From positions 72,262 through 136,261 of the forward strand of contig NZ_MJAH01000024.1 in assembly GCF_001746295.1 (NCBI RefSeq): DNA of 64,000 nt. The letters run 5' to 3'. Source of the DNA: Streptomyces sp. LUP47B. GTDB taxonomy: Bacteria > Actinomycetota > Actinomycetes > Streptomycetales > Streptomycetaceae. Shown here in pieces: positions 42,521 to 50,839 of the stretch. A program made the position numbers and the translations under genes. The notes beneath the pieces are model-generated. The model worked only from the letters and a program-made list of their open reading frames with translations, searched no databases and was not told the origin of the DNA. Every line of letters begins with the position of its first letter. The stretch's first letter is position 1.

Positions 42521-43675
42521 ATGGACCACATCACGTTCCTCGTGGCGGTCGTCATCGTCACGGCCCTGGCTTTCGACTTCACCAACGGATTCCATGACAC
42601 GGCCAACGCGATGGCGACGTCCATCGCGACCGGCGCACTGAAACCCAGGACCGCGGTCCTGGTGAGCGGCATCCTGAACATCGTCGGCGCCTTTCTGTCG
42701 ACCGAGGTCGCCAAGACGATCTCCGGCGGCATCGTGGACGACACCCTCGTCTCACCGGGGATGATCTTCGCGGGGCTGGTCGGAGCGATTCTGTGGAACC
42801 TGCTGACCTGGCTGGTCGGCCTGCCGTCGAGCTCGTCGCACGCCCTGTTCGGCGGACTCATCGGCGCGGTGTGGGTCGGGGCCGGCTCCCACGGCGTGCA
42901 CTTCGACAAGGTGGTCGAGAAGATCCTGATCCCCGCGGTGGCCTCGCCGGTGGTGGCCGGTGTGGCGGCGCTGATCGCCACGTACTTCGCCTACAAGCTC
43001 ACCGCCCGTGCCCGCAAGGACTCGGTGACCAAGGGTTTCCGGCTCGGTCAGATCGCCTCCGCGTCCCTCGTCTCCCTCGCGCACGGCACCAACGACGCCC
43101 AGAAGACCATGGGCGTCATCACGCTGACCCTCATCTCGGCGGGCGCGCTCGGCCATGACGCCGGTCCGCCGGTCTGGGTCATCGCCTCGGCCGGTCTCGC
43201 GATCGGTCTGGGCACCTACCTCGGCGGCTGGCGGATCATCCGCACCATGGGCAAGGGCCTCACCGAGATCCAGTCCCCGCAGGGCTTCGCCGCGGAGACC
43301 GCGTCCACGACGGTCATCCTGACCTCCGCCCACCTCGGTTTCGCGCTGTCGACCACCCAGGTCGCCTCGGGCAGCATCCTCGGCGCGGGCCTCGGCCGGA
43401 AGCTGGCGGAGGTCCGCTGGGGCATCGCCGGGCGCATGGTCGCGGCCTGGCTGATCACCCTGCCGGCGGCCGCGCTGGTCGGCGGCATATCGGCGAGCGC
43501 CGTGAAGCACGGCGGTAACTTCGGCACGGTCGTCGTCGCGCTGGTCGGTGCCGCCGTCGCCGCGGGCATCGTGCTGCTCTCGCGCCGCAACCCGGTCAGC
43601 GCGCACAACGTCAACGACGCCCACGAGGTCACCCTCCGCACCGAGCCGCCGGCCCGCGTCGGTACGGCCGCCTGA
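42521..43675 (+). CDS. PiT-family inorganic phosphate transporter (PitH-like)
   Basis: This 384-residue carrier has the two inverted PiT signatures: FDFTNGFHDTANAMATSIATG near the N-terminus and SLAHGTNDAQKTMGVI in the middle, plus the GLPSSSSHAL loop. It should import phosphate with protons or Na+, probably as metal phosphate. ATG 42521 fits family starts; ATG 42512 is a near alternative with a better spaced GGAAG. Downstream is a small membrane protein and PPK2, so phosphate uptake and polyphosphate use are linked. Confidence 0.92.
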   Translation: MDHITFLVAVVIVTALAFDFTNGFHDTANAMATSIATGALKPRTAVLVSGILNIVGAFLSTEVAKTISGGIVDDTLVSPGMIFAGLVGAILWNLLTWLVGLPSSSSHALFGGLIGAVWVGAGSHGVHFDKVVEKILIPAVASPVVAGVAALIATYFAYKLTARARKDSVTKGFRLGQIASASLVSLAHGTNDAQKTMGVITLTLISAGALGHDAGPPVWVIASAGLAIGLGTYLGGWRIIRTMGKGLTEIQSPQGFAAETASTTVILTSAHLGFALSTTQVASGSILGAGLGRKLAEVRWGIAGRMVAAWLITLPAAALVGGISASAVKHGGNFGTVVVALVGAAVAAGIVLLSRRNPVSAHNVNDAHEVTLRTEPPARVGTAA

Positions 43676-43695
43676 CCCTCCCAGGAGTTCCTGTC

Positions 43696-43932
43696 ATGAG
43701 CATCGACTGGTCCGCACTCGGCCAGGTCACCGCGGTGAGCGTCGGCGTCACCGTCGCCGTGGTCGTCGTCTTCGCCCTCGGGGTCCTGGGCCTCGCCCGC
43801 TTCGAGGGGACGAGGGAGGATGGCGGTGGTGGCACCTCCACACTCGGCATCGCCCAGGCCGGCCTGTGCTTCCTCGCCTGCGCGGCGGTGGTGGCGTACG
43901 GCATCTATCTGATCGTGCCGCAGTTCCACTGA
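43696..43932 (+). CDS. Small two-helix membrane protein in the phosphate operon
   Basis: This 78-residue protein has two membrane helices (AVSVGVTVAVVVVFALGVLG and QAGLCFLACAAVVAYGIYL) joined by a Gly/Thr loop. AGGAG precedes ATG 43696, 20 bp after the PiT stop. Such proteins recur behind Streptomyces PiT genes and may be accessory subunits; this is inference. Confidence 0.8.
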   Translation: MSIDWSALGQVTAVSVGVTVAVVVVFALGVLGLARFEGTREDGGGGTSTLGIAQAGLCFLACAAVVAYGIYLIVPQFH

Positions 43933-43958
43933 TCCACCGAGACGAGAGGGGAGCAACG

Positions 43959-44831
43959 ATGACGCCCCTGCTGACCGATCTGAAGGTCGACTACACCGAC
44001 CCCGACGACCCCGTCCTGATCCGCCCGGACGGCAGCGCGATCGACACCTGGCGAGAGAACTACCCCTACGCGCACCGCATGGAGCGCAAGGAGTACGACT
44101 GGCACAAGCGGCTCCAGCAGATAGAACTGCTGAAGCTGCAGAGCTGGATCAAGGAGACCGGGCGCCGGCTCGTCATCGTCTTCGAGGGGCGGGACGCGGC
44201 CGGCAAGGGCGGCACCATCAAGCGCTTCACGGAGCACCTGAACCCCCGTGGCGCGCGGGTGGTGGCGCTGGAGAAGCCCACCGAGCGCGAGCGCGGGCAG
44301 TGGTACTTCCAGCGATACGTCGAACATCTGCCGACCGCGGGCGAGATCGTGCTGTTCGACCGGTCCTGGTACAACCGGGCCGGGGTGGAGCGGGTCATGG
44401 ACTTCTGCACGGACGACGAGTACCGGCGCTTCATGCGGCAGGCCCCGCTGTTCGAGCGGATGCTCGTCGACGACGGCGTGGACCTGCTGAAGTTCTGGTT
44501 CTCGGTCTCCCAGGGCGAGCAGCGCACCCGTTTCACCATCCGTCAGATCGACCCCGTACGGCAGTGGAAACTCAGCCCCATGGACCTCGCGTCCCTGGAC
44601 CGCTGGGACGACTACACCGCCGCCAAGGTCGCCATGTTCCGTGAGACGGACACCCAGTTCGCGCCCTGGACGGTGGTCAAGAGCAACGACAAGAAGCGGG
44701 CCCGAGTCGAGGCCATGCGCAGCGTGCTGGCCCGCTTCGACTACACCGGCAAGGACGACGAGGTGGTCGGCACGCCGGACCCGAGGATCGTGGGCGCGGC
44801 AGCCGGACTGCTGGAGGCGGGCGAGGACTAG
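43959..44831 (+). CDS. ppk2: Polyphosphate kinase 2
   Basis: This 290-residue protein is a one-domain PPK2: Walker A GRDAAGKGG at residues 77-85, the lid/Walker B LFDRSWYNRAGVE (D134) and KFWFSVSQGEQ. PPK2 enzymes transfer phosphate between polyphosphate and nucleoside mono- or diphosphates; the class (GDP, ADP or AMP) is not decided by sequence alone. GAGAGGGGAG precedes ATG 43959. Operon with PiT and the small membrane protein. Confidence 0.94.
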   Translation: MTPLLTDLKVDYTDPDDPVLIRPDGSAIDTWRENYPYAHRMERKEYDWHKRLQQIELLKLQSWIKETGRRLVIVFEGRDAAGKGGTIKRFTEHLNPRGARVVALEKPTERERGQWYFQRYVEHLPTAGEIVLFDRSWYNRAGVERVMDFCTDDEYRRFMRQAPLFERMLVDDGVDLLKFWFSVSQGEQRTRFTIRQIDPVRQWKLSPMDLASLDRWDDYTAAKVAMFRETDTQFAPWTVVKSNDKKRARVEAMRSVLARFDYTGKDDEVVGTPDPRIVGAAAGLLEAGED

Positions 44832-44882
44832 GAGGCGTGGCGAGAGCGGGCCGGGTGCCGGAGCACACAGGGGGCGACCGCG

Positions 44883-44902
44883 CCTGAGTACACGTACTCA
44901 GG
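44883..44902. promoter_or_regulatory. Perfect palindromic operator upstream of the GNAT-aminotransferase gene
   Basis: CCTGAGTAC-AC-GTACTCAGG is a perfect 9-2-9 dyad, 79 bp before the downstream ATG and 52 bp after the ppk2 stop. Its AT content and short spacer fit a protein-binding site better than a terminator. Confidence 0.6.
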
Positions 44903-44980
44903 CCGGTAGGGGTGCTCGGCCCTGGCGGGGGCGACGCGGGTTTTCCATGATGCAACCCACCCGCGTCGAAAGAGGTGCTC

Positions 44981-46726
44981 ATGGTTCGTGACCTGCAGCT
45001 GCGCTCAGCCACTTCCGAGGATCTCGACTGGATCCACGAACTGCGTCACCGGGTCTACGCCCAGGAGTTGGGCCAGCACGCGCCGGATCCGTCCGAGCGG
45101 CTGCGCGACGGTCTCGACGGTGACAACGTCTACCTCGTCGCGGCGCGCGGAACGGCCCGCATCGGCTTCGTCAGTCTCACTCCGCCCTGGCTGGGGCGGT
45201 TCGGGCTGGACAAGTACCTGACCCGCGACGAACTTCCCGCGCTGTCCGGCCACGACGTGTTCGAGGTGCGCATCCTCACCGTCGAGCCGCGCTGGCGCGC
45301 CACCTCGGCGGCGCCCCTGCTGATGTACGCGGCGCTGCGCTGGATCGCCTCCCGGGGCGGCCGCCGGGTGGTGGCGATGGGGCGCACGGAAGTGCTCGAC
45401 ATGTACCGGGCCGTCGGTCTGCGCCCGGTCGGCCGTACCGTCCGCAGCGGGGCGGTGACGTTCGAGGTGCTGACCGGCGATGTGCCCGAGCTGACCAGGC
45501 GGGCCGGGGAGCGGCACGGCAGCGCCCTGGAGCGGTTGCGGTCCGTGGTGGACTGGCGGCTCGACATGCCGTTCGCGCCCCGGCCGGACGGCTGCGAACA
45601 CGGCGGTGCCTCGTTCACCGCCATCGGCACGGACTTCCGCACCCTGCACAGGCGGCACGACATCGTCATGGCCGATGTGCTGGACGCCTGGTTCCCGCCG
45701 GCCCCCGGAGTGCGGGCGGCCCTCGTGGACGACCCGGACTGGTCCGCCCGTACCTCGCCGCCGTCCGGCGCCGAGGGTCTGTCGGCGGAGATCGCCGCGG
45801 CCCGGCGGCTGCCGCAGGACGCGCTGGCGGTGGGCGCCGGCTCGTCCGACCTGATCTTCCGGGCGTTCGGCCGCCGGCTGACCCCGCAGAGCCGGGTGCT
45901 GCTGACCGACCCGTGCTACGGCGAGTACGCCCACGTCACCGAGCGGGTGATCGGATGCCGGGTGGACCGGTTCCCGCTGCGCCGTGAGGACGGCTGGCGG
46001 ATCGATCCGGACCGGCTGGCAGCGGCCGTCCGCTCCGGCCGCTACGACCTCGTGGTGGTGGTCAACCCGAACAATCCGACAGGGATGCACGCGCCGGCGG
46101 CCGGACTGCGCGCACTGATCGCGGCCGCGCCGGACCGCACCCACTGGTGGATCGACGAGGCGTACCTGGGCTACGTGGGTCTGGACGAGTCACTCGCCGG
46201 CCTCGCCGCGACGGACCCGCGGGTGACCGTCTGCACCTCGCTGTCGAAGATGTACGCGCTGTCCGGCATGCGGGCCGCGTACGCGGTGGCCGAACCGGCC
46301 ACGGCGGCGGAACTGCGCCGCTGGACTCCGCCCTGGCCGGTCAGTCTGCCGGCCCAGCTGGCCGCCGTGGCGGCGCTGCGCGCTCCGGAGTACTACCTCG
46401 ACCGCTGGCACGCCACGCACGCCCTGCGTCGGGGACTTGCGGCGGATCTGGCCGGGTCGGCGCCGGACGTGACGGTCGAGGAGTCGGTGGCCAACTTCCT
46501 CTCGGTCACTCTGCCGCCGGGCGGACCGAGTGCCGCGCAACTGGTGCACGAGTGCCGCCGCCACGGTGTGTATCTGCGCGACCTGTCGCCGTTGTCGCCG
46601 CGGTACGAGGGGCGCACCGTGCGCATCGCGGTCCGGGACACCGCCGAGAACGCGCGCATCGCGGCGGCGTGCCGGGCTGCCCTGGACGTGCTGCGGCCGA
46701 CGCCCGCCACGGCAGCCGCTCGGTGA
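44981..46726 (+). CDS. GNAT acetyltransferase fused to a HisC/CobD-like PLP aminotransferase
   Basis: This 581-residue protein has an N-terminal GNAT-like domain (about 1-170, with FEVRILTVEPRWRATSAAPL) and a fold-type I aminotransferase domain (about 205-575). In the latter VGAGSSDLIFRAF, DPCYGEYAHV, VNPNNPTG, WIDEAYLGYVG and the PLP lysine K423 in TSLSKMYALSGMR are clear. The usual N-terminal ENPYG substrate loop is replaced by DAWFPPAPGV. The type is nearest to histidinol-phosphate aminotransferases and threonine-phosphate decarboxylase, both acting on amino-alcohol phosphates. It overlaps the CdsA-like gene by GTGA. AGAGG precedes ATG 44981. Reaction unknown. Confidence 0.85.
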   Translation: MVRDLQLRSATSEDLDWIHELRHRVYAQELGQHAPDPSERLRDGLDGDNVYLVAARGTARIGFVSLTPPWLGRFGLDKYLTRDELPALSGHDVFEVRILTVEPRWRATSAAPLLMYAALRWIASRGGRRVVAMGRTEVLDMYRAVGLRPVGRTVRSGAVTFEVLTGDVPELTRRAGERHGSALERLRSVVDWRLDMPFAPRPDGCEHGGASFTAIGTDFRTLHRRHDIVMADVLDAWFPPAPGVRAALVDDPDWSARTSPPSGAEGLSAEIAAARRLPQDALAVGAGSSDLIFRAFGRRLTPQSRVLLTDPCYGEYAHVTERVIGCRVDRFPLRREDGWRIDPDRLAAAVRSGRYDLVVVVNPNNPTGMHAPAAGLRALIAAAPDRTHWWIDEAYLGYVGLDESLAGLAATDPRVTVCTSLSKMYALSGMRAAYAVAEPATAAELRRWTPPWPVSLPAQLAAVAALRAPEYYLDRWHATHALRRGLAADLAGSAPDVTVEESVANFLSVTLPPGGPSAAQLVHECRRHGVYLRDLSPLSPRYEGRTVRIAVRDTAENARIAAACRAALDVLRPTPATAAAR

Positions 46727-47526
46727 TCACCGTGGCCTCGCTGGCGCCGTACCTCGGTGGGGCGCTGGCCCTGGGCGGTGTCGCGGTGGCGGTCTCCGGG
46801 CGCCGCGAACTGATGGTCCGGTGGTGCGCCTGGGCGGTCGGCGTGCCCCTGGTCACCGGGGCGTTCTGGTGGGGCGAGCCGGGTACCGCGGCCCTCGCCG
46901 TCGTGGTCGGGGTGATCGCGGTTCTGGAGTTCGGCGGGCTGATGCTGCTGGGCCCGGTGGACCGTGCGGTGCTGGCCGCGGCGGTGGCGGGCGTGGTGCT
47001 GACCACCTGGCTGGCGCCCGGAGAGGTGCTTCGGGCACTGGCGGTCGGGGCGCTCGCGCTGGCCGCGGTGCCGTTGGTGACCGGCGACGCCGACCAAGGG
47101 CTGCGACGGCTCGGCGCCGGACTGCTGGGGCTGGCGTGGCTGAGTGTCCTGGCCGCGCTGGTGCCGCTCGGGGCGAGCGCGCTGGCGTTGTTCGTGGCGG
47201 TCTCGGTCGCCGACATCACGGCGTACTTCGCCGGACGACGGCTGGGTGGGCCGCGGTTGTCGTTGCTGTCACCGGCCAAGCGGTGGAGCGGGACCCTGGC
47301 CGGGGCCGCGGCCGGGCTCGGCGTGCTCGCCGTGCTGTCCGCGCTGAGCCCACCGATGGCCGTCGCGGTGGCAGTCGGCGGACCGGCCGGGGACCTGCTG
47401 GAATCCATGATCAAGAGGGGCGCCCAGGTCAAGGACGCCGGCCACTGGCTGCCGGGCTCCGGCGGCCTGCTGGACCGGATCGACTCCCTGCTCGTCGCAC
47501 TGGCCGTGCTGCTCGTGCTCAGCTGA
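46723..47526 (+). CDS. CdsA-like integral membrane cytidylyltransferase
   Basis: This 267-residue protein has about eight membrane helices and the CTP-transferase signature: VADITAYFAGRRLGG, LLSPAKRWSGTLAG, GGPAGDLLESMIKRG, VKDAGHWLPGSGGLLDRID. CdsA makes CDP-diacylglycerol, but a housekeeping cdsA is expected elsewhere beside frr/uppS, so this is a paralogue. It is coupled (GTGA) to the GNAT-aminotransferase fusion, so I infer it activates a lipid or an amino-alcohol phosphate made with that protein. A 17-bp hairpin follows. Confidence 0.88.
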   Translation: MITVASLAPYLGGALALGGVAVAVSGRRELMVRWCAWAVGVPLVTGAFWWGEPGTAALAVVVGVIAVLEFGGLMLLGPVDRAVLAAAVAGVVLTTWLAPGEVLRALAVGALALAAVPLVTGDADQGLRRLGAGLLGLAWLSVLAALVPLGASALALFVAVSVADITAYFAGRRLGGPRLSLLSPAKRWSGTLAGAAAGLGVLAVLSALSPPMAVAVAVGGPAGDLLESMIKRGAQVKDAGHWLPGSGGLLDRIDSLLVALAVLLVLS

Positions 47527-47536
47527 CGTCCTACGC

Positions 47537-47576
47537 GGAAGGGGCTCGGCCGGTATCAGCCGGCCGAGCCCCTTCC
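47537..47576. terminator. 17-bp perfect-stem bidirectional terminator
   Basis: Arms 47537-47553 and 47560-47576 are exact inverted repeats with loop TATCAG, placed between the CdsA-like (ends 47526) and sodN (ends 47598) genes, which converge. Confidence 0.92.
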
Positions 47577-47597
47577 ACACGTCTGCAGACCCGGGAG

Positions 47598-47993
47598 TCA
47601 GGCCTTCTTGGTCTCCCAGAAGATCTTGTCGATCTGGGCGATGTAGTCCAGAGCCTTCTGACCGGTGGCCGGGTCGGTCGACGCCTTGGCGGCCGAGAGG
47701 GCCTTGAGGGTGTCGTTGACCAGCTGGTGCAGCTCCGGGTACTTCTCGAAGTGCGGGGGCTTGAAGTAGTCGCTCCAGAGCACGGAAACGTGGTGCTTCG
47801 CGAGCTCGGCGCGCTGCTCCTTGATGACCGTGGCACGCGTCTGGAAGTGCGGGTCGTCGTTGGCGGCCATCTTCTCCTGCACGGCCTTCACCGACTCCGC
47901 CTCGATGCGGGCCTGGGCCGGGTCGTACACACCGCAGGGCAGGTCGCAGTGTGCGCTGACCTTGACCTTGGGGGCAAACAGGCGGGAAAGCAT
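47598..47993 (-). CDS. sodN: Nickel-containing superoxide dismutase
   Basis: This 131-residue precursor has a 14-residue leader (MLSRLFAPKVKVSA) ahead of the mature N-terminus HCDLPCGVYDP. After removal, His1, Cys2 and Cys6 form the nickel hook; all are present. The mature 117 residues fit NiSOD size. It dismutates superoxide in the cytoplasm and is nickel-induced in Streptomyces. The divergent sodX encodes the leader peptidase. Confidence 0.97.
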   Translation of the reverse strand: MLSRLFAPKVKVSAHCDLPCGVYDPAQARIEAESVKAVQEKMAANDDPHFQTRATVIKEQRAELAKHHVSVLWSDYFKPPHFEKYPELHQLVNDTLKALSAAKASTDPATGQKALDYIAQIDKIFWETKKA

Positions 47994-48138
47994 GGAGCAT
48001 TCCTTCCTCGTGATCGTCTTCTCAGGTGCGACATTACTCCCTGGGAGAGGCGAATTCGCGGGTGCCCCCATGGGCTTAGGACAAAAGTCCGGGGTCAAAC
48101 TGAGACTGGTGGATGAACGTACCGGGGAGGTGCCGGGG

Positions 48139-48576
48139 ATGCCGGAGCTGTCGCAGGAGACCGAGCGGGAGAGGTCATTGCTGCCCTTTGTCGGGGTGGC
48201 CGAGGTGACCGGGCCGTCGATGGTGCCCACGCTCCAGCACGGTGACCAGCTCGTCGTGCACTGGGGGGCCAGGGTCGGCCCCGGTGACATCGTGGTGCTG
48301 CGGCATCCGTTCCAGCAGGACCTGCTCGTCGTCAAGCGGGCCGTCGAGCGGCGCGAGGGCGGTTGGTGGGTGCTCGGGGACAACGCGTTCGCGGGCGGCG
48401 ACAGCACGGACTACGGCGTCGTCCCGGAGGAACTCGTGCTGGGCAAGGCCCGGCTGCGTTACCGGCCGCTCAAGCCGGGTCAGCGCTCGCCGCTGGCCGC
48501 CGCGCGCTGGGCGCTGTCCGCCGTGCGGCCCGTCTTCCCCGACCGGTCGGCCTCCAGGCGTTTGCGGGCCCGGTAG
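48139..48576 (+). CDS. sodX: SodX, nickel-SOD maturation signal-peptidase-like protease
   Basis: This 145-residue S26-family protease has the catalytic Ser27 in VTGPSMVPTL and Lys66 in DLLVVKRAVE, and GDNAFAGGDSTDYG as box E. It lacks the transmembrane anchor of leader peptidases, as expected for the soluble SodN processor. ATG 48139 follows GGGGAGG at good spacing; ATG 48070 in frame would add 23 residues. Divergent from sodN. Its 3' end overlaps the convergent CGNR gene by 97 bp. Confidence 0.92.
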   Translation: MPELSQETERERSLLPFVGVAEVTGPSMVPTLQHGDQLVVHWGARVGPGDIVVLRHPFQQDLLVVKRAVERREGGWWVLGDNAFAGGDSTDYGVVPEELVLGKARLRYRPLKPGQRSPLAAARWALSAVRPVFPDRSASRRLRAR

Positions 48577-49109
48577 GCGGCCACGTTGGCGCGGGTGGCG
48601 CAGCGGTCGGAGCAGTAGCGCCGGGAGCGGTTCGTCGAGGTGTCGAGGTAGGCGTTGCGGCAGGGCGCGGCCTCGCACAGGCCCAGGCGGTCCACGCCGT
48701 ACTCGGTGAGGTGGAACGCCAGGCCCATCGCCGCGATCGCCGCGTACCCGGCGGTGGCGTTGGACGGGTGGTCCGCCAGGTGCATGTGCCACAGCGGGCG
48801 GCCGTCGTCGTCGCGGAAGTCGTGCCCGGAGATCTGCGGGCTCACCGGGAACTCCAGCAGGAGCGAGTTCAGCAGGTCCACCGCGAGCGTCTCGTCGCCG
48901 TTGTCCGCCGCTTCGAAGACCGACCGCAGCCGGGCCCGGACCGAACGGAAGCGGGTGACGTCGGCGTCGGTGGCGCGGCGGGCGCCCGTGCCGTAGCCGC
49001 CGAACAGGTCGCGGACGGCCTCCACCGAGGTCAGGGTGTCCTTGCCGCGGGCCGGGTCCTCGCTGTTGACCAGACGTACGGCGTAGTCCGAGTAATAGGC
49101 CAGTTCCAC
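48480..49109 (-). CDS. CGNR zinc-finger (ABATE-domain) regulator
   Basis: This 209-residue protein has an N-terminal helical ABATE domain (about 1-150) and a C-terminal CGNR-type zinc finger (CEAAPCRNAYLDTSTN, then RRYCSDRCATRANVAAYRAR). These are putative stress-related regulators. ATG 49109 is used. The last 97 bp lie over the sodX 3' end, encoding a low-complexity tail on this strand, so the overlap is tolerated rather than shared function. Confidence 0.88.
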   Translation of the reverse strand: MELAYYSDYAVRLVNSEDPARGKDTLTSVEAVRDLFGGYGTGARRATDADVTRFRSVRARLRSVFEAADNGDETLAVDLLNSLLLEFPVSPQISGHDFRDDDGRPLWHMHLADHPSNATAGYAAIAAMGLAFHLTEYGVDRLGLCEAAPCRNAYLDTSTNRSRRYCSDRCATRANVAAYRARKRLEADRSGKTGRTADSAQRAAASGER

Positions 49110-49208
49110 TTGTAGTCCTTACGGAGGCGTTCTATCGTCGTGGCACGGTCGGGTAACAGCTGATCGTGCTTCCAGGGTATTACGACAGTGAGCGGACAGG
49201 GGGCTCCC

Positions 49209-49967
49209 ATGACGACTGGTGTCGGCACCGACTGGCAGGCCTGGCAGGAGAGCTGGGACCGGCAGCAGGAGTGGTACATGCCGGACCGCGAGGAGCGGTT
49301 CCGGGTGATGCTCGACATGGTCGAGGCCCTCGTCGGGCCCCGGCCGCGCGTGCTCGACCTCGCGTGCGGTACGGGAACCATCACGGCCAGGCTGCTCGCC
49401 CGGTTCCCCGAGGCCACCAGCACCGGCGTGGACCTCGACCCGGCGCTGCTCACCATCGCCGAGGGCACGTTCGCGGACGACGAGCGGGTCACCCTCGTGA
49501 CGGCCGACCTCAAGGACCCCGACTGGCCCGCGAAGCTGCCGTACGACACGTACGACGCCGTCCTGACCGCCACGGCCCTGCACTGGCTGCACAGCGAACC
49601 CCTCGCGGCTCTCTACGGCCGGATCGCGGAACTCGTCCGAGACGGCGGTGTCTTCATGAACGCCGACCACATGATCGACGAGACCACGCCCCGGATCAAC
49701 GCGGCCGAACGCGCGCAGCGTCACGCGCAGATGGATCGGGCCAAGCGGGACGGCGCCCTCGACTGGGCCGCATGGTGGCAGGTCGCCGCCGAGGACCCCG
49801 TCCTTGCCGGGCCTACGGCGCGCCGCTTCGAGATCTACGGCGAGCACGCCGACGGGGACATGCCGTCCGCCGCCTGGCACGCACGCGTGCTGCGCGAGAA
49901 GGGCTTCGGAGAGGCCCGGCCGGTGTGGTGCTCGCCTTCGGACACGCTGCTGCTGGCGCTGAAGTAG
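49209..49967 (+). CDS. Class I SAM-dependent methyltransferase
   Basis: This 252-residue protein has motif I VLDLACGTGTIT (near residue 48), an acidic residue in STGVDLDPALL at the end of strand 2, and the post-motif YDAVLTATALHWL. It is a small-molecule-type methyltransferase like the trans-aconitate/malonyl groups; substrate unknown. ATG 49209 follows AGGGGG; GTG 49188 is an alternative. Confidence 0.88.
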   Translation: MTTGVGTDWQAWQESWDRQQEWYMPDREERFRVMLDMVEALVGPRPRVLDLACGTGTITARLLARFPEATSTGVDLDPALLTIAEGTFADDERVTLVTADLKDPDWPAKLPYDTYDAVLTATALHWLHSEPLAALYGRIAELVRDGGVFMNADHMIDETTPRINAAERAQRHAQMDRAKRDGALDWAAWWQVAAEDPVLAGPTARRFEIYGEHADGDMPSAAWHARVLREKGFGEARPVWCSPSDTLLLALK

Positions 49968-49987
49968 AGCTCGACGGCAGAGCGCAT

Positions 49988-50028
49988 GAGCAAGGGGCGG
50001 TACGAGATCCTCGTACCGCCCCTTGCTC
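49988..50028. terminator. 19-bp perfect-stem bidirectional terminator
   Basis: Arms 49988-50006 and 50010-50028 are exact inverted repeats with a 3-base loop, between the convergent methyltransferase and amino-acid ABC genes. Confidence 0.92.
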
Positions 50029-50038
50029 GGTCGTACCG

Positions 50039-50839
50039 TCAGAGCACCTTCGAGAGGAACGACTGCGTCCGCTCGTGCTGTGGGTTCGTCAGGACATCGC
50101 GCGGGTGGCCGGACTCGACCACCACGCCGTCGTCCATGAAGACCAGGCTGTCGCCGACCTCGCGGGCGAAGCCCATTTCGTGGGTGACGACGATCATCGT
50201 CATGCCGTCCGCCGCGAGGTCGCGCATCACGTCGAGGACCTCGCCGACCAGCTCGGGGTCGAGCGCCGAGGTCGGCTCGTCGAAGAGCATCAGCTTCGGC
50301 TCCATCGCCAGCGCCCGCGCGATGGCGACGCGCTGCTGCTGACCGCCGGAGAGCCGGGAGGGGTAGTGGTCCTTGTGTTCGGCGAGGCCCACCCGGTCGA
50401 GGAGCCGCTCCGCCCGCTCCCGGGCGACGGCCTTGGACTCGCCCTTGACCTGGACGGGCGCCTCCACGATGTTCTCCAGCGCCGTCATGTGGGGGAAGAG
50501 GTTGAAGCGCTGGAACACCATGCCGATGTCCCGCCGCTGGGCGGCCACTTCCTTTTCCTTCAGCTCGTAGAGCTTGTCGCCGCTCTGCCGGTAGCCGACC
50601 AGCCTGCCGTCGACGGACAGCCGCCCGGCGCTGATCTTCTCCAGGTGGTTGATGCACCGCAGGAAGGTGGACTTGCCGGAGCCGGACGGGCCGATCAGGC
50701 AGAACACCTCGCGCGGGTTCACCTCCAGGTCGATGCCCTTGAGGATGTGCGCGAGCCCGAAGGACTTGTGCACGCCCTCGGCCTTGACCATGGGATGGTC
50801 GCCGGCGCTCGGGACGCTGTCCTTGATGAGATTGCTCAT
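50039..50839 (-). CDS. Polar amino-acid ABC transporter, ATPase subunit
   Basis: This 266-residue ATPase has Walker A GPSGSGKST, signature LSGGQQQRVAIARAL, Walker B LMLFDEPTSALDP and the H-loop VTHEMGFAREV, all typical of GlnQ/HisP-type polar amino-acid importers. Its ATG overlaps the permease stop (ATGA). It is the last gene of a binding protein-permease-ATPase operon on the minus strand. Confidence 0.95.
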   Translation of the reverse strand: MSNLIKDSVPSAGDHPMVKAEGVHKSFGLAHILKGIDLEVNPREVFCLIGPSGSGKSTFLRCINHLEKISAGRLSVDGRLVGYRQSGDKLYELKEKEVAAQRRDIGMVFQRFNLFPHMTALENIVEAPVQVKGESKAVARERAERLLDRVGLAEHKDHYPSRLSGGQQQRVAIARALAMEPKLMLFDEPTSALDPELVGEVLDVMRDLAADGMTMIVVTHEMGFAREVGDSLVFMDDGVVVESGHPRDVLTNPQHERTQSFLSKVL

